Of a DNA stretch of 64,000 nucleotides, positions 32,038-42,641 are shown one piece after another (within the stretch, counting starts at the first letter, position 1; the number at the start of each line of letters is the position of its first letter). The stretch is from Chrysopilus asiliformis (taxonomy: Eukaryota; Arthropoda; Insecta; Diptera; Rhagionidae). The notes below the pieces were generated by a model that did not search any database, was not told the DNA's origin, and saw nothing but the letters and a program-made list of their open reading frames with translations. The position numbers and the translations under genes were made by a program. Location of the stretch: contig OZ035962.1 in the NCBI GenBank assembly GCA_964034945.1, positions 101,529,284 through 101,593,283 of the forward strand, in the 5' to 3' direction.

Positions 32038-32325
32038 GAAGAAAATGAATATAATAAAATTTAAAGAATATAAAATTTTGCTATAACGGTTTTTTTTTGT
32101 ATCTCTAACGGTACTCAAGATATTTGAAAATAATTCAGTTTTGTGAAAATATGTCGAAAACTTTGCACTGTTATGAAAAAATGCACATAACCAAATTTAT
32201 AAAACATTTTTTCCTTTACCGGTTTTTACGTATCTTCTTTAAATATCATTTTTTTATATTTTTTCCGAAACCAAAGATTGCGGAGGAAAGTTTTGTGGTC
32301 ATCACAACTGATATTTTTTAATTCT

Positions 32326-32677
32326 AAAAGGCGTTTCCAGATGAATCTTTTTTTTCTTATTTTTTTTTTAAATGTGTGTTTTTCGATCTACTTTTATGAA
32401 TATTTCTTTATGTTTCTGATAATTTTACGGCTTGAAAATTGAAACTCCAGAAATAATTGGTGATTTTGTTAATATTAGATTTTTTCTGCTATTAATTTTA
32501 CACGAATTGACATAATTTTTCCCAATAAAAGATAAATCTTTTTAATCTTTTAAGTGCTATACATAAAACCTTTCAACATAAAAGAGCATTCTGCAATAGG
32601 CGTGAATCCTGTAAATTAAATATACTTTCAACGATTTTACACAAACGTGTTTGGATTTTATTATGCGAACGCTGAAT
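32326..32677. other. AT-rich spacer, nothing recognised
   Basis: Between the fold-back composite and the MITE at 32680; no open frame longer than chance and no repeats shared with the rest of the window. Confidence 0.4.
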
Positions 32678-32679
32678 TA

Positions 32680-32891
32680 CACGCAGAGAAATAATTCCTA
32701 CAAAAAATTGTAATATATGAGACACAGGACTTTTTTGTAATAAAACCCGAAAAATAGAGAATTTATCCTAGAATTCTGGGAAAATTTCCTGTTCTTTTTG
32801 CATGAATTCCTTCTTTTTGCAGAGTCAATTTCACTGTCTCGTATATCACAATTTTTTTTTGTAGGAATCTGTCCAATCATTTCTCTCCGTG
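32680..32891. mobile_element. TA-flanked MITE with CACGGAGAGAAAT ends
   Basis: TA at 32678-32679 and 32892-32893. Left end CACGCAGAGAAATAATTCCT; inverted right end CACGGAGAGAAATGATTGGA. Second-layer inverted repeats (CCTACAAAAAATTGTAATAT with ATGAGACA, and the counterpart TCCTACAAAAAAAAATTGTG with ACGAGACA) follow. At 212 bp it has no coding capacity. Probable Tc1/mariner-type from the TA duplication. A solo end lies at 11955 and a relative at 19876. Confidence 0.85.
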
Positions 32892-32893
32892 TA

Positions 32894-34356
32894 ATTTTCG
32901 CGAGTTGTACAGTAATTTAATTTACTGGTGCCATAACCCTATTTCCCATCAAAAAAGTGACTTGTGTCGAAAATTGGTGGATGGCTGCCTAGGAAAGCTT
33001 TAGATTCTCGTATATGCCTTGATGCAAGTCTATATCTATGAGTGTTGAGATCAACTCATATGAGATGAGATGTAGGTACCTAAAATTTTAAAGGAGCCGC
33101 GCGACAACACAGCGTCAGTTTGAGCCGCCGTGCCGCCAAATAGAAAGGCGGGAAGACAGGTGCCACATTGTAAATCCATTACCATCACATTCAATTAACA
33201 CGCACGAACTCTCTATTTGCTCGCTTTATGGAGTATGCCTCCAAGTCAACATTCAACATTATTCCACTTTTGGTGTGGATCTGGATTCGGAAAGAGTGAA
33301 ATGTGGAGGCCTCACATCCATTCCGGACTTATTGGATAAGTAAGGGAGGGTCTATTTGGGGCGTTCAAGTGCCGCTCACCTCACTTCATACGTTGCCCCG
33401 TTTTAGTAAATTCATTTAGCTTAGCTTTGCTGGCAAATATCAGAAAGCAATAACACCTCAAATATTTACTTCTAATTAAATCTAAAGTGGCCTGTCATAG
33501 TTTATCTAAGAGAATCCCATCTATAGATAAACACGCACAAACATCCATCCATTCATCTGTGCATCAATTCGCATTCATCTATATTTTATGTTCTGGCTTG
33601 CATATTCATAGGTGTTTAGTAAAGTTCATTTTGGAACATCGGTCGTATTTTCACTTTAATGCTGTTTTGTTTGCATACAAAAGTTATGTTTCCAATTTTC
33701 AATTTTCGAATGGCAAACGCAACGAGTAATAACGAATGTTTAAGTAGTATTTCAACAGCCAATACACATTTATATATCGTTAAAATTTCACCTACTCGCC
33801 TCCTTTGGATCGTCGTCATATAGATGGGTCTTTTGCAAGAAAGGATATAACTTGAAAATTTGATGGAAATTTTGTTGACAATTCCGTTAGAAGTTATATG
33901 TGGTTTTGTTATGTGATGTTGCCGTTATGTTATCGTCGACCCAGTATGGCATAGTTTTGGGTAAACAAAATGCAAAATTTCGGGCTACATTTATCTTTCG
34001 CATTGCAGAGATACTTTTGGGTTTTATGGTCCTACAATATACAACAGGAAGCCGAGGTTTATTATGCGAATTAATTTCACATCGACCCCCATAGTACACA
34101 TTGAATTCATTTAATGCTCAAAGAATTCCGAAATTCTGCAAATTCCTTCAAAAAGGATCGCTTCAATTATTTCAATAGCGTAATGTGTTTGCAACATTTA
34201 TCATAAATATCTGAAATTTTCCGCTATTTTGGTTAGTCTCGATGGCAAAATAAGGCTTTGTGTAATATGGATTGTGACATTTTGCGGAATATGAGTAAAT
34301 ATGGAAATAACAGTTCATCAATCTTTTTTTTTCTCAACGTCAATAAGAATTATTTA
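32894..34356. other. Unassigned spacer
   Basis: Less AT-rich in 33060-33420. Frames of 62-80 codons overlap on both strands near 33487-33819 and 33887-34099 and look like chance. No element ends. Confidence 0.4.
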
Positions 34357-34692
34357 AAACTAGCTTGCATACCCGTCGTTGCCGGGCTAAGTTTTTTCAA
34401 TTTTTTTTTGATGGTCTATGTTGGAGCTAAACTTCAGGCCAATCGGCTCGGTAGTTTCCCCGCGAAAGGGTAACATAGAGGAAGAGCTCAGTTTCGAGAT
34501 CACTTTACCCCCTCCCATTACTCCCCCCACCCTTCGCGATACTTTTTCGTATGCCTATGTTGGAACCAGAACTACCACAGACACTCATGCCAAATTTCAA
34601 GTCAATCGGTTCAGCCGTTTTTGCGTGAAAGAGGAACAGGCAGGCAGACAGACAGACAGACAGACACCAACTCATTTTTATATATTAGTATG
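34357..34692 (+). mobile_element. Family E repeat with a (CAGA)n 3' array
   Basis: Starts ACTAGCTTGCATACCCGTCG then TTGCCGGG, then GTTGGAGCTAAACTTCAGGC, CAATCGGCTCGGTAG, ATGCCAAATTTCAAGTCAAT, CGGTTCAGCCGTTTTTGCGT and GAAAGAGGAACAG, then CAGA repeats and TTATATATTAGTATG. This kind of block (CCCG..GCCGGG start; 'AATTTCAAGTCAATCGGTTCAGCCGTTTT'-type core split here into its two parts; CAGA array; ATATTAGTA end) is common in arthropod interspersed repeats. No autonomous protein is present. Confidence 0.7.
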
Positions 34693-34782
34693 AATACGTT
34701 TAGTGAAATTTTTTTATATAAAACTTTGGATTTCTCTAATTGTTAAATGATTCTATTTTATCTGAAGCAAATTAATTTCATA

Positions 34783-34977
34783 AGGTGAAGTGGGTTTAGT
34801 GCAACCACTGGCAAATGTACCCAGCGGAAAAATGAAAAAAAAAAACTAATTGCAAGTTCTTGTAGCTAAATAGTCCAACATGGTGCGTACCAAGTTTTAT
34901 TTCTGTATTGCTCATAGTTATATCTCAGAGTAATCGTCAAAAAAAAAAAATCTGGTTGCAGGAACCCCACTTAACCT
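34783..34977. mobile_element. TA-flanked MITE with AGGTKAAGTGGG ends
   Basis: TA at 34781-34782 and 34978-34979. Left end AGGTGAAGTGGGTTTAGTGC then AACC; inverted right end AGGTTAAGTGGGGTTCCTGC then AACC. 195 bp, non-coding. Tc1/mariner-like from the duplication; it lies 90 bp after family E. Confidence 0.75.
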
Positions 34978-34979
34978 TA

Positions 34980-35242
34980 ACCTATATGAGAACCACGTCA
35001 CCGTGTCGGGTGGGCGGGTGGGGAGGGAGAAAGAGGGCGAATGGGGTCCTCCGCCCCGTCAGTTTTTAAGGCGAGATTCTGAGACATTTGGCAGTTCGCT
35101 GCGCCAAATTTGGACCGCACAAAGGAAAAAAAAAACATACAGATACTCTTCTCTGGCAACTGTCAGCCATTTTAGGGTGTATTTGACCTTGGCATTTAAA
35201 ATTTTTCAACTGTAGTGCAATTATTTTTGTATATTTCTCTAT
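34980..35242. other. GC-rich purine patch and spacer
   Basis: A G-rich stretch (about 34998-35045, GGGTGGGCGGGTGGGGAGGG) precedes ordinary AT-rich DNA. Such G-runs could form a G-quadruplex; no gene is evident. Confidence 0.45.
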
Positions 35243-35815
35243 ATGACAAAATATTTTGATTTTCGCATGCCCGTCCGTCTGTTTGTCATTTCCGTGTCTG
35301 TCTGTCCGCCTGTCTGTCCGCCTGTCTGTCCGTCTGTCTGTCTGTCCGTCCGTCCGTCCGTCCGTCCGTCCGTCCGTCTGTCCGTCCGTCCGTCCGTCTG
35401 TCCGTCCGTCCGTCCGTCTGTCCGTCCGTCCGTCCGTCTGTCCGTCTGTCTGTCTGTCCGTCTGTCCGTCTTTCTGTCTGTCTGTCCGTCCGTCCGTCTG
35501 TTTGTCCGTCCGTTCGTCTATCTGTCCGTCCGTCTGTATGTATGTCTGTCCGTGAACACCTTAATTTTCGAAAGGATTGAGCTAGAGACTTGAAATTTTG
35601 TGCAGTTACGTTTCTCGTAAATGGCTAGGCTAAGTTCTTGAACGGGCAAATTTTGACCATTCCTTCCCCCCTCCACCATACAAACGAAACAGCTTTCTTT
35701 GCCATTTTCTCGAAAACGGTGAGGTGTATTAAAAAATTTATAACGGTAAAATCTGTTTAGAATATCATTTTACATAACAAACATCGAAATCCAATCGGAC
35801 GAGTTGACCCGTAAG
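35243..35815 (+). mobile_element. Family A repeat, copy A5
   Basis: The 5' block is shortened to ATGACAAAATATTTTGATTT before the array (35271-35555). The 3' part reads AACACCTTAATTTTCGAAAG, GATTGAGCTAGAGACTTGAA, TTTTCTCGAAAACGGTGAGG and ATATCATTTTACATAAC. It ends near 35815 in AATCCAATCGGACGAG without a terminal module. Confidence 0.75.
35271..35555 (+). repeat. (GTCY)n array in A5
   Basis: About 70 tetramers, CCGT-rich in the centre (35345-35440), with mixed CTGT/CCGT on both sides and TATG interruptions at the end. Confidence 0.95.
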
Positions 35816-35984
35816 TCTATTCTGCACGTCTTTCGGTCTGTCCGTTTTATGTATTTTAATCAGCTCGAGAACGCATTGAGCTAGAAGCTTGTAATTTTTT
35901 ATGGATGAGTTTTACCAAAATCGTAGTTTTCCATCAATTCAACTTTTGAAAAAGTAACGTTAACTATAACGACAATCTACACAC

Positions 35985-36015
<31 letters not shown>

Positions 36016-36180
36016 GTTTTTTGAAAATTGTTTGAAAATAATGAGAAACAAACGCATATAACCAAATTTTAAACCTTTTCTCTAACGGTTCTTGAATAAT
36101 TTCGAAAGATGTTATTTTTTGCATACTTTTTCCGAAAGTTTTACCTTTATACTACCTACCTTTTTTCAATCAAATCATAA
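35816..36180 (+). mobile_element. Family G-like fragment
   Basis: GTCTGTCCGTTTTATGTATT is followed by GAGAACGCATTGAGCTAGAA, GCTTGTAATTTTTTATGG, a 'TTCAACTTTTGAAAAAGTAACG' type block (compare 30590-30615), a long T run (about 35984-36007), CGCATATAACCAAATTTTAA and TACTTTTTCCGAAAG. The order resembles pieces of the 30025-32325 composite. Limits are approximate. Confidence 0.55.
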
Positions 36181-37633
36181 ATTTTTTTTGAATATTTGTT
36201 ATGCATTTTGAATCTACATATTGCGTTGAGTCCGCGAGATTTTATGTTACCCCATTCTAGGCCACCTCGGCAGCCTAATGGTTAAATATTGCAAAGGAAA
36301 TTTTTGTGTTTATCGATCTTTTTCGAAATTTTCTTCGTGAATGTTTACGACTTTTTTTTTTGAATTTTAGAATATAGCACGTATTTTTAAAATATTAACT
36401 GTATAATATTAACAGTAGGTGTGGTCTTTTTAAAAGACATTTTGATAATAAAGTCTTTATTTAACGAATATGAAAGTCCTTTCAAGTCTTGCGTGTTAAA
36501 TTGTCATTAAGTTAAGTCATTTCGATCATGATTCGACAAATAAATGGAAAAAAATAAAACATATCGTTTAACAAATTTAAATTTATCTAAAAACCAAAAT
36601 AGCTTAAGTCTTTTATATTTGTTTTTAGTTTAATCGCTGTACCGAAGTTTTCTGTTTTCATGTTTATTGATGCCAGATAACATTTGTAGTTTGTGTATAT
36701 TTACTATGGAGTTTTTTTTATTGCTATATATATTTGCAAGATCAATTTGTTGGTATCGTAAACACTAGCAGGATTACTTAACTCCCTCGGGTAAACAATT
36801 TCCGTGAAAATTGCTTACATCAAATCGTTTCATCGGGAGGTTTTTTTTTTCTTTGCCAACTGAGATTTGTAATTCTTCACAAAGTGAAACTAAATGAAAA
36901 ACAACACATCTTCGTAGTAAGAAAAGTTTTGCGAAGATTGCGGAAAATGCAATCGGTAAACAAAATTCATCGATTTGCTAAACTGGGAAGAAGGTGAATG
37001 TAAAATTGATACACGGTTCCAAGGAAATAGTAAACAACAAGAAACGAATTAATCAAAATCCATCTCTATGTGTCTGAATCGGTTTGAATCAAAAACATCG
37101 GAATTAATTCTTTTTTTTTCGTCTGGCCAAATAGGTACCACCAACAATATGCGATGCATATGAATAGCGAATATGTAAAGCTCTATCTATCGGTTATTGT
37201 ATAATAGCAACTATTTGACTTTCCATGGGCAAAAATTCACTGAAAAGGGTGTATTATTGTCGAAGGTAAATAGTGGAAGTTTATCGTGTTTTATGCTACT
37301 CTATGTTATACAATGTTTTCAATATTGCGAGATATCAATTTCGGAGAGTTGTGCAAGCATTCAATGCTCGCGAAGTTTTTTTCTGCAGATTTTCCTTCTT
37401 TTGTGCTCAGTGAACCTCATCTGCCAATTGAGCGAGAATAACAAACGCCGCGAATCGCGGAATCAGTTCATCTATGGAGGAACTTTTCACATCATCAATG
37501 GAGATAAAAGGAAGAGATTTAATCGACTTTCCACGTGGAATTGGAAAAACCATATTCACATATGTACTATAATATTGTGGCAGTTGTATGATGAAACCTT
37601 CTCGAATCGATGGGGATCGACTAAATATTTTCA
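36181..37633. other. Unassigned spacer
   Basis: No recognised element. A 202-codon plus frame (37197-37805) starts here but runs into the GACA array of the next element, which keeps it open artificially. Its first 150 residues show hydrophobic stretches (around residues 30-40 and 60-75) but no recognisable family, so I do not call it a gene. Confidence 0.4.
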
Positions 37634-37676
37634 TACACAGTCGGACCCGCATAAAAGAAACCCGCTTAGCATCACA

Positions 37677-37935
37677 ACAGACAGACGGACAGATAGACAG
37701 ACAGATAGACAGACAGACGGATTGATAGGCGGACAGACAAACAAACAGACGGACAAACAGACGGACAAACAGACGGACAAACAGACGGACAAACAGACAG
37801 TCTGACAGACAGACGGACAGACAAACAGACGGACAGACAGACAGACGGACAGAGACAGACACACAGATGACAGACATGCGGATATGCGAAAATCAAAATC
37901 TTTTGTCATACCAAACATCCGGGTGTAGTTCATTT
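37677..37935 (-). mobile_element. Family A 5' fragment, copy A6, with GTCY array
   Basis: On the minus strand: ATGAACTACACCCGGATG, TTTGGTATGACAAAAGATTT, TGATTTTCGCATATCCGCAT and then a GTCY array down to 37677. The outer 5' block and the whole 3' half are missing. Confidence 0.75.
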
Positions 37936-38289
37936 ATGTTATTATGTTTTTCGCAGGCTTCTCGGTCAGTGGATTGGAGTGAAATAAAAAAATTTATTTG
38001 TGTAGTTCATTTATGTTTTTACTTTCCTTTGCTATAAAAAATGTGTGATACCAAATTTTCTAAATTTTTTGCATATCCGTACTGGTTTTTAGGAGATTTT
38101 GAAAAATATTAAGTTTGTTGAAAATTTCTTCGAAACTAGCGCTTTTGAGATAAAATAATGTCACCAAATTTAAAGGAAATAAAGTTTTCTGCATTTTTTG
38201 CGTTGACGGTTTTTATGTCTCGAGATATTTGAGAAAAAAAAATTATTTTTACCTGTTTTTCAGAAATTTTTTTGCATATGACTGCTTTG
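37936..38289. other. AT-rich filler within family F element
   Basis: Contains AACTAGCGCTTTTGAGATAA, CCAAATTTAAAGGAAATAAA and CTCGAGATATTTGAGAAAA, reminiscent of G/H modules but too diverged to assign. Confidence 0.35.
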
Positions 38290-38292
38290 TTA

Positions 38293-38754
38293 TGCGGCAG
38301 TCACACGACGGTGTTTTACCAGCCGCTGCTTGCTGTTGGTTAGTAGCGCTGGCAAATAGCAACAGCAGCCAGCGTACTGAGAGGGTTCACACGATTTATA
38401 ATTTAGTAGCGCTGGCAAGTAGCAAAACAGTGGTTTGACATTTGAATCTGGGAGATTTTTAAAATAATAAACGTAGCACACAAATTTAAATAAATAAACA
38501 TAAAATAACAACTTAGAATAAACAAACTTTACCACTTATCAGACTTTTGACAGCTCAGAAACCATGCGACAGGGTTACGTGATCCCTAGTAGCGCTGGTA
38601 AAGTAGAACGGTCTCTACTTCACTAGCGCTGCTAAAATCATCACGCTGCTGCTGGTAGTAGCAACGCACTAGGGTTCACACGGTGCTGCTGAAACGGCTG
38701 CTAACAGCTAAACAGCCACTAGCGCTGGCAAAACAGCGTCGTGTGACTGCCGCA
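38293..38754. mobile_element. PIF/Harbinger-like MITE with AGTAGCGCTGG internal repeats
   Basis: TTA at 38290-38292 and 38755-38757. Left end TGCGGCAGTCACACGACGGT then GTTTTACCAGC; inverted right end TGCGGCAGTCACACGACGCT then GTTTTGCCAGC: about 28 of 31 positions agree. The word TAGTAGCGCTGGCAA(A/G)TAG recurs at about 38341, 38402 and 38587, with shorter forms at 38622 and 38716. The 462-bp element has no convincing frame. The TTA duplication suggests PIF/Harbinger. Confidence 0.87.
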
Positions 38755-38850
38755 TTATGCATTAAGAAACCGGATAAGAGAATATCCGGCTGAGCAGCAG
38801 AAACTTTCCTAGCCCGATTGATGTGCTGTTAAGCGGGTTCGACTGTGGTA

Positions 38851-40250
38851 TATTATTGTTGCCCTTTTTTTTGCACAATTTCCGAAATTTTTTGCTGTTT
38901 TACATCGAACTTAGTTATTTCTTTGGTAAACTTCATTCAATAGTCAGTAGAAGTTGTATAATCTCCAAAATGGATTGAAAACAATGATGTTTTGAATGCC
39001 ATCCGATTGATTCGACAAAAGACGTTTATCTCAACTGTCGTCGTCATCATTGTCTCAACATTACAGCAAATTCAAACAAAACCGGCCATGTTTCATGTTT
39101 ACCTCTGGAAAATTTACGTTCATTTTGACGTGACGGTCGTGCAAGCTAACAATAAACGAAAGTGTATATACGGTTGCGCAAACTTCCAAAGGAAAATCAA
39201 AAAGAAATGCCTCGAAACGAAAAGAATGAAATGGTTTAGCAAAAAAATAACACTCAACTTCGCCAATAGGGTCTTAAATTATAATCTGAGAATCAACAAT
39301 AAATTATAATGCAAGTAAACACAGGCGAACAAATTCACCATAGTTTTTCTATAACTACTAAACTATAGTTGCGAGTACCTACCTTTCAAGCAAAACGAGC
39401 GAACCATCAGCTGTGGTGTTGACGACGCTGTTTGTGGTGTTGGCGGTGGTGCAGTGAAGCATAGTTAAACACTGAGATTGATCACGTTTCATGAAACACT
39501 TTTCATATCTCGTGGACGGTTTTTTTTTGCATCATTCAAGCTGTACCTCGCATCGGGTATTGTACTCGAGCGATTTTCTTATAGATAGGTGAGACTACCC
39601 ACATCTAGCCGCATATTCTTGGCCATCTATAGCGAATATCTATAGATGGGCATCTCGTTTTTCTAAAAACCGCACGTCATTCGTTCGGACACGATTGGTT
39701 TTTGGGTTCACAGAAGGGTGAAGCCCTCGTTTCCATCTGGAGAAAGTGTTTTAGGTCACCTTTTCCCTAAACAAAAAAAAAAAAAGAAAAGAAAAAAACT
39801 CCACTCGAGTCGATATTTCTTTGATTGCGAGTACATTGCAGATTTTCTGTTGGTTCTCTTCAACTCGATTTCTTCGGAAATTCAAAGAAATAATGGAATC
39901 CTATGCGAGTTTTGTGTCCCAACAATGGAATATTTTACTTTCTTGCAATGGACCATAATCCATGTGGCACACAACATCCAACATCATCGGCTATTGCCAT
40001 CAGCATCAGGAACATTGATCAAGTTGAAAGGTAATTTACAGAATTTACGGGCCAATAGAATAAATTAAGACTTTGTGCCGACTCGTTACCGTGCATAGTC
40101 ACAGTTTCAGCCAAAAGATATCTCGAATTTAAGTTAAATGCTTCTATTGAATGTTTTCATGTTTTTTTTTTAGTTTAGGGAGTGTTGAAAGTCTTGAAAG
40201 TGTAGAAGTTGAGGATTTTTGAAATTCGTACACTGTTGACAGATATAGAA
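38851..40250. other. Unassigned spacer with one small hairpin
   Basis: A 105-codon plus frame (38992-39309, Lys/Asn-rich C-terminus) and a 116-codon plus frame (39718-40068) are unrecognised; the latter opens with a poly-Lys stretch from an A run. A perfect 10-bp-arm hairpin CCATCTATAG..CTATAGATGG lies near 39631-39658. Confidence 0.4.
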
Positions 40251-40700
40251 AGCTTTACGCTCCGAAGTGCGAAATAGGAAATTTTTTGAGGCACAACCAT
40301 CTAATGGTAAAAATCCGATCAAATTTCCTTTTAAGGATTATGATATAGCGGGTGGGGTTGGGGGGTCCTTGATATAACTGGGGAGGGGTCCTTGATATAA
40401 CTGGGGAGGGGATCGTTGGTGAGGTCAATACTATAGGCGAAGAAAGTTTTTTAAGGGATGACCCCTCCATTGGTCAAGTCCTAATAAAAATTTATCTCAG
40501 AGCCCATGGGTTAGCTGACGAGGTAGGTAGTTAAAGAGAAGGGGGTCGGATAATTTTTTGAACTCTAAAACCCGCATCCCAATCGGTTAAACGGTTTAAA
40601 AGTTAGCTGGTAAGAGGTCTCGAATGAAGGGGGAGTGTCTTTCCCCTCTCATTTGAGACCCCTTACCAGTTAACTTTTGAACCGTGTGAAAAATTAAGTA
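40251..40700. repeat. Complex repeat: 23-bp direct repeats plus a 40-bp-arm inverted repeat
   Basis: GGGGAGGGGTCCTTGATATA-type units are repeated two to three times (about 40355-40412). From 40592 the left arm CGGTTTAAAAGTTAGCTGGT, AAGAGGTCTCGAATGA is mirrored by TCATTTGAGACCCCTTACCA, GTTAACTTTTGAACCG ending at about 40684. The stem is about 40 bp with few mismatches. No element class is apparent; it may be an end of family E, since a CATCGTTGCCGGGTC word follows at 40793. Confidence 0.6.
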
Positions 40701-41997
40701 TTTTATCCTATTATTACTTCGATTTTTTGTTCCAAAATTTTATTTTTCCATGGGGCACTAAATTTTTTTCTTTCTACATTAGAATGTGGACTCATCGTTG
40801 CCGGGTCAAAGTATTTTATGTTTAGGAAACACGGAAAAAATTTCAGAAATTACTTTCATGAACAATTTTTGAGAAAAAAGCGATATCCTTACGATATCCT
40901 ATTCTTCGGGCAAAAATTTAAATTTTTTGATATTAGATTCGTCATCAACGACTTCTAAACCTATCACTCATTTCAAAAAATTGCAAAAGGATAATCTTTT
41001 TATCCATGCAGGATTTTAAAATTCTATGAAATTCGTGATTAGCGAATTCAAAATTCTACTGCAAATTTGTAAATCCTTTTTTATCGAATTTTTTAATATA
41101 AAAATGTTTTTGACTCTAAAAACTGGTCTCGATTAGAAATAAATCGAGTTTTTTTTTCATGGCAAGCCATTGAAAAGTTCCGTGGAGATAGCATTTGGCA
41201 GATTTTTTTGATATCTTGGGGAAAAATTCTAGGAAAAACTATGCCTGCAAGTGTCATTTTAATGACAGGTCATGAAAAAATCTCAATTTATGTCTAATCG
41301 AGATCTAAAACTAGATTTTTATGTCAAGATTGTTTTTTTTTGTCGAAAATTTTATTCGAAATGCAATTATGCTAAAATGTTGACCGATTTTTTTCAACAT
41401 TTGTGAGTGTAGAATTACTTTATGTGCTGGACTACAAACTTTTGGGGACATTTGCCCAATTGATACCTACTAAAAATGTGGCTAGTAACCAACATATGTG
41501 CTGGTGATTCTAGCTTTTGCTATGTTCCTGTATCTAAATCTTTTTTAATTTACTAAATTTTCTCAGTTGTTGTAACTGTTGGTATTTTGCCGTATTTTTT
41601 GATGATCATCTTGATGGAGGTTCTTATGTTGCAACCCAAAATAACGTTTATTCAAGTGAGAAAGATTCGTTTGTAGCATGGTTAAATCTCTACCTCAGTC
41701 ATGTTGGTCGTCGCGTACTCTTTTTTTTCTATTTTTCACCTACAAAACAGCAATTTATGGGACGCAGAATTGTTCAACACACTTTTATTACCTTCGCGTG
41801 GGCAATTGAGCCGCATAATGCCACATTGGATGGATAAAATGTGAACGGGCCAAAGTATGGTCTATAATAGGACAAAATTCATGGCTCTTGTTATTCACCT
41901 GGAGTTATAGTCCATATGCCATAATGCCGAGGCGAATGATTTCTAATCAGTAGACAACTCTGTGAATTGTAATATTGACTACAATACGGGAAGGCTG
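40701..41997. other. Unassigned AT-rich spacer
   Basis: ACTCATCGTTGCCGGGTC (about 40790-40807) resembles the family E start, but the downstream sequence does not. The rest has T-rich runs and no credible open frame. Confidence 0.4.
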
Positions 41998-41999
41998 TA

Positions 42000-42639
42000 C
42001 AGTCGAACCCGCTTTAGAGTATTTAAATCGGGCTCGGGAAATTTGTGCAGGATGTGGCCTTAACCGGTTCTTTAATAAAAGGAGCCATGTTATATATCGC
42101 TAAATTTAAATAAATTAACATATTTTGAAGTAAAAACAACATAGAAAAATAAATAAAATTCCTTTTCCATAAAGAAAACATCTCTTTATTCACCTGGCGG
42201 TGAGATGATACCTTTTATTACATATTTGACTCTTGAAATTTATTTTCTAAAAGCATTACGAAAGTCGGGAAAATTTAGGACAGAACTGTCGGAAAAATTT
42301 AGGACAGAACCGACCAATAACGTGAAAAATTGAGTCACCCTTTCCTTCCCCCAGAAAAATAAAAGAAGTTTTTTGATTTTCTCGAAAATGGTCCATTTAA
42401 AACAAAACATTAAGACAAACTGTTTAAAATGTGATTCTACATAACTTTTTATACATCAAAATCCAATTGAGTGTACTTTTGGCTTTCTTTTAAAATTTTC
42501 TTGTGCTTGTAAGCGTTTTGCGTTCTTTACAGAGTTGCTGATAAGCGGGTAGTTTCCAGGTCGAATGTTGCAAAAGGCGATGGGTTTTAGGATTGTGTGT
42601 TTCTCAGCTAAGCGGGTTTCTCTTGAGCAGGTTCGACTG
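42000..42639. mobile_element. Family F element, second copy (TA-flanked)
   Basis: TA at 41998-41999 and 42640-42641. Left end CAGTCGAACCCGCTTTAGAG then AATCGGGCTCGGGAAATTTG; inverted right end CAGTCGAACCTGCTCAAGAG then AAACCCGCTTAGCTGAG. At 640 bp it has no transposase. The interior 42340-42480 resembles a family A 3' module (TTTTCTCGAAAATGGTCCAT, GTGATTCTACATAACTTTTT, CATCAAAATCCAATTGAG), so the two families have exchanged or captured sequence. Confidence 0.8.
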
Positions 42640-42641
42640 TA

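Larger units (their letters stand above)
30025..32325. mobile_element. Family G fold-back composite element (2.3 kb) enclosing D5
   Basis: Left arm (about 30025-30372) and right arm (about 32030-32325) are inverted copies. TATCAGTTGTGATCAACACA at 30033 corresponds to the inverted TATCAGTTGTGATGACCACA from 32314. Later pairs include GTTTCGGAAAAAA, GTGCATTTTTTCATAA, ACCGTTAGAG.TAC and TTTAAATTTT.TTATATTCAT. Each arm holds two diverged modules of roughly 170 bp. Between them lie the segment 30373-30696 (with AAAAGTTGATAGAAAACTAC and its inverted echo near 30595) and the complete family D copy. The ends are imperfect and I cannot show a target duplication, so nested insertion and a single large foldback are both possible. 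Confidence 0.7.
37636..38848. mobile_element. Family F element (TA-flanked, CAGTCG ends), interrupted by two other elements
   Basis: TA at 37634-37635 and 38849-38850. Left end CACAGTCGGACCCGCATAAA; inverted right end CCACAGTCGAACCCGCTTAA, followed by CAATCGGGCTAGGAAAG. The same ends occur at 42000-42639. Inside are a minus-strand family A fragment (37677-37935) and a TTA-flanked MITE (38293-38754). No transposase reading frame was found. Tc1/mariner-type by duplication and end style. Confidence 0.75.

Noticed and set aside
36263..36290. A-box-like word (CAGCCTAATGGTTAAATA) suggesting a tRNA gene
   Set aside because: No B box follows at a suitable distance and no cloverleaf can be drawn.
37197..37805. 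202-codon plus-strand open frame
   Set aside because: The last 45 codons are a GACA tetramer array and lie inside a transposon; the remainder shows no family motif and no supporting splice or promoter context.
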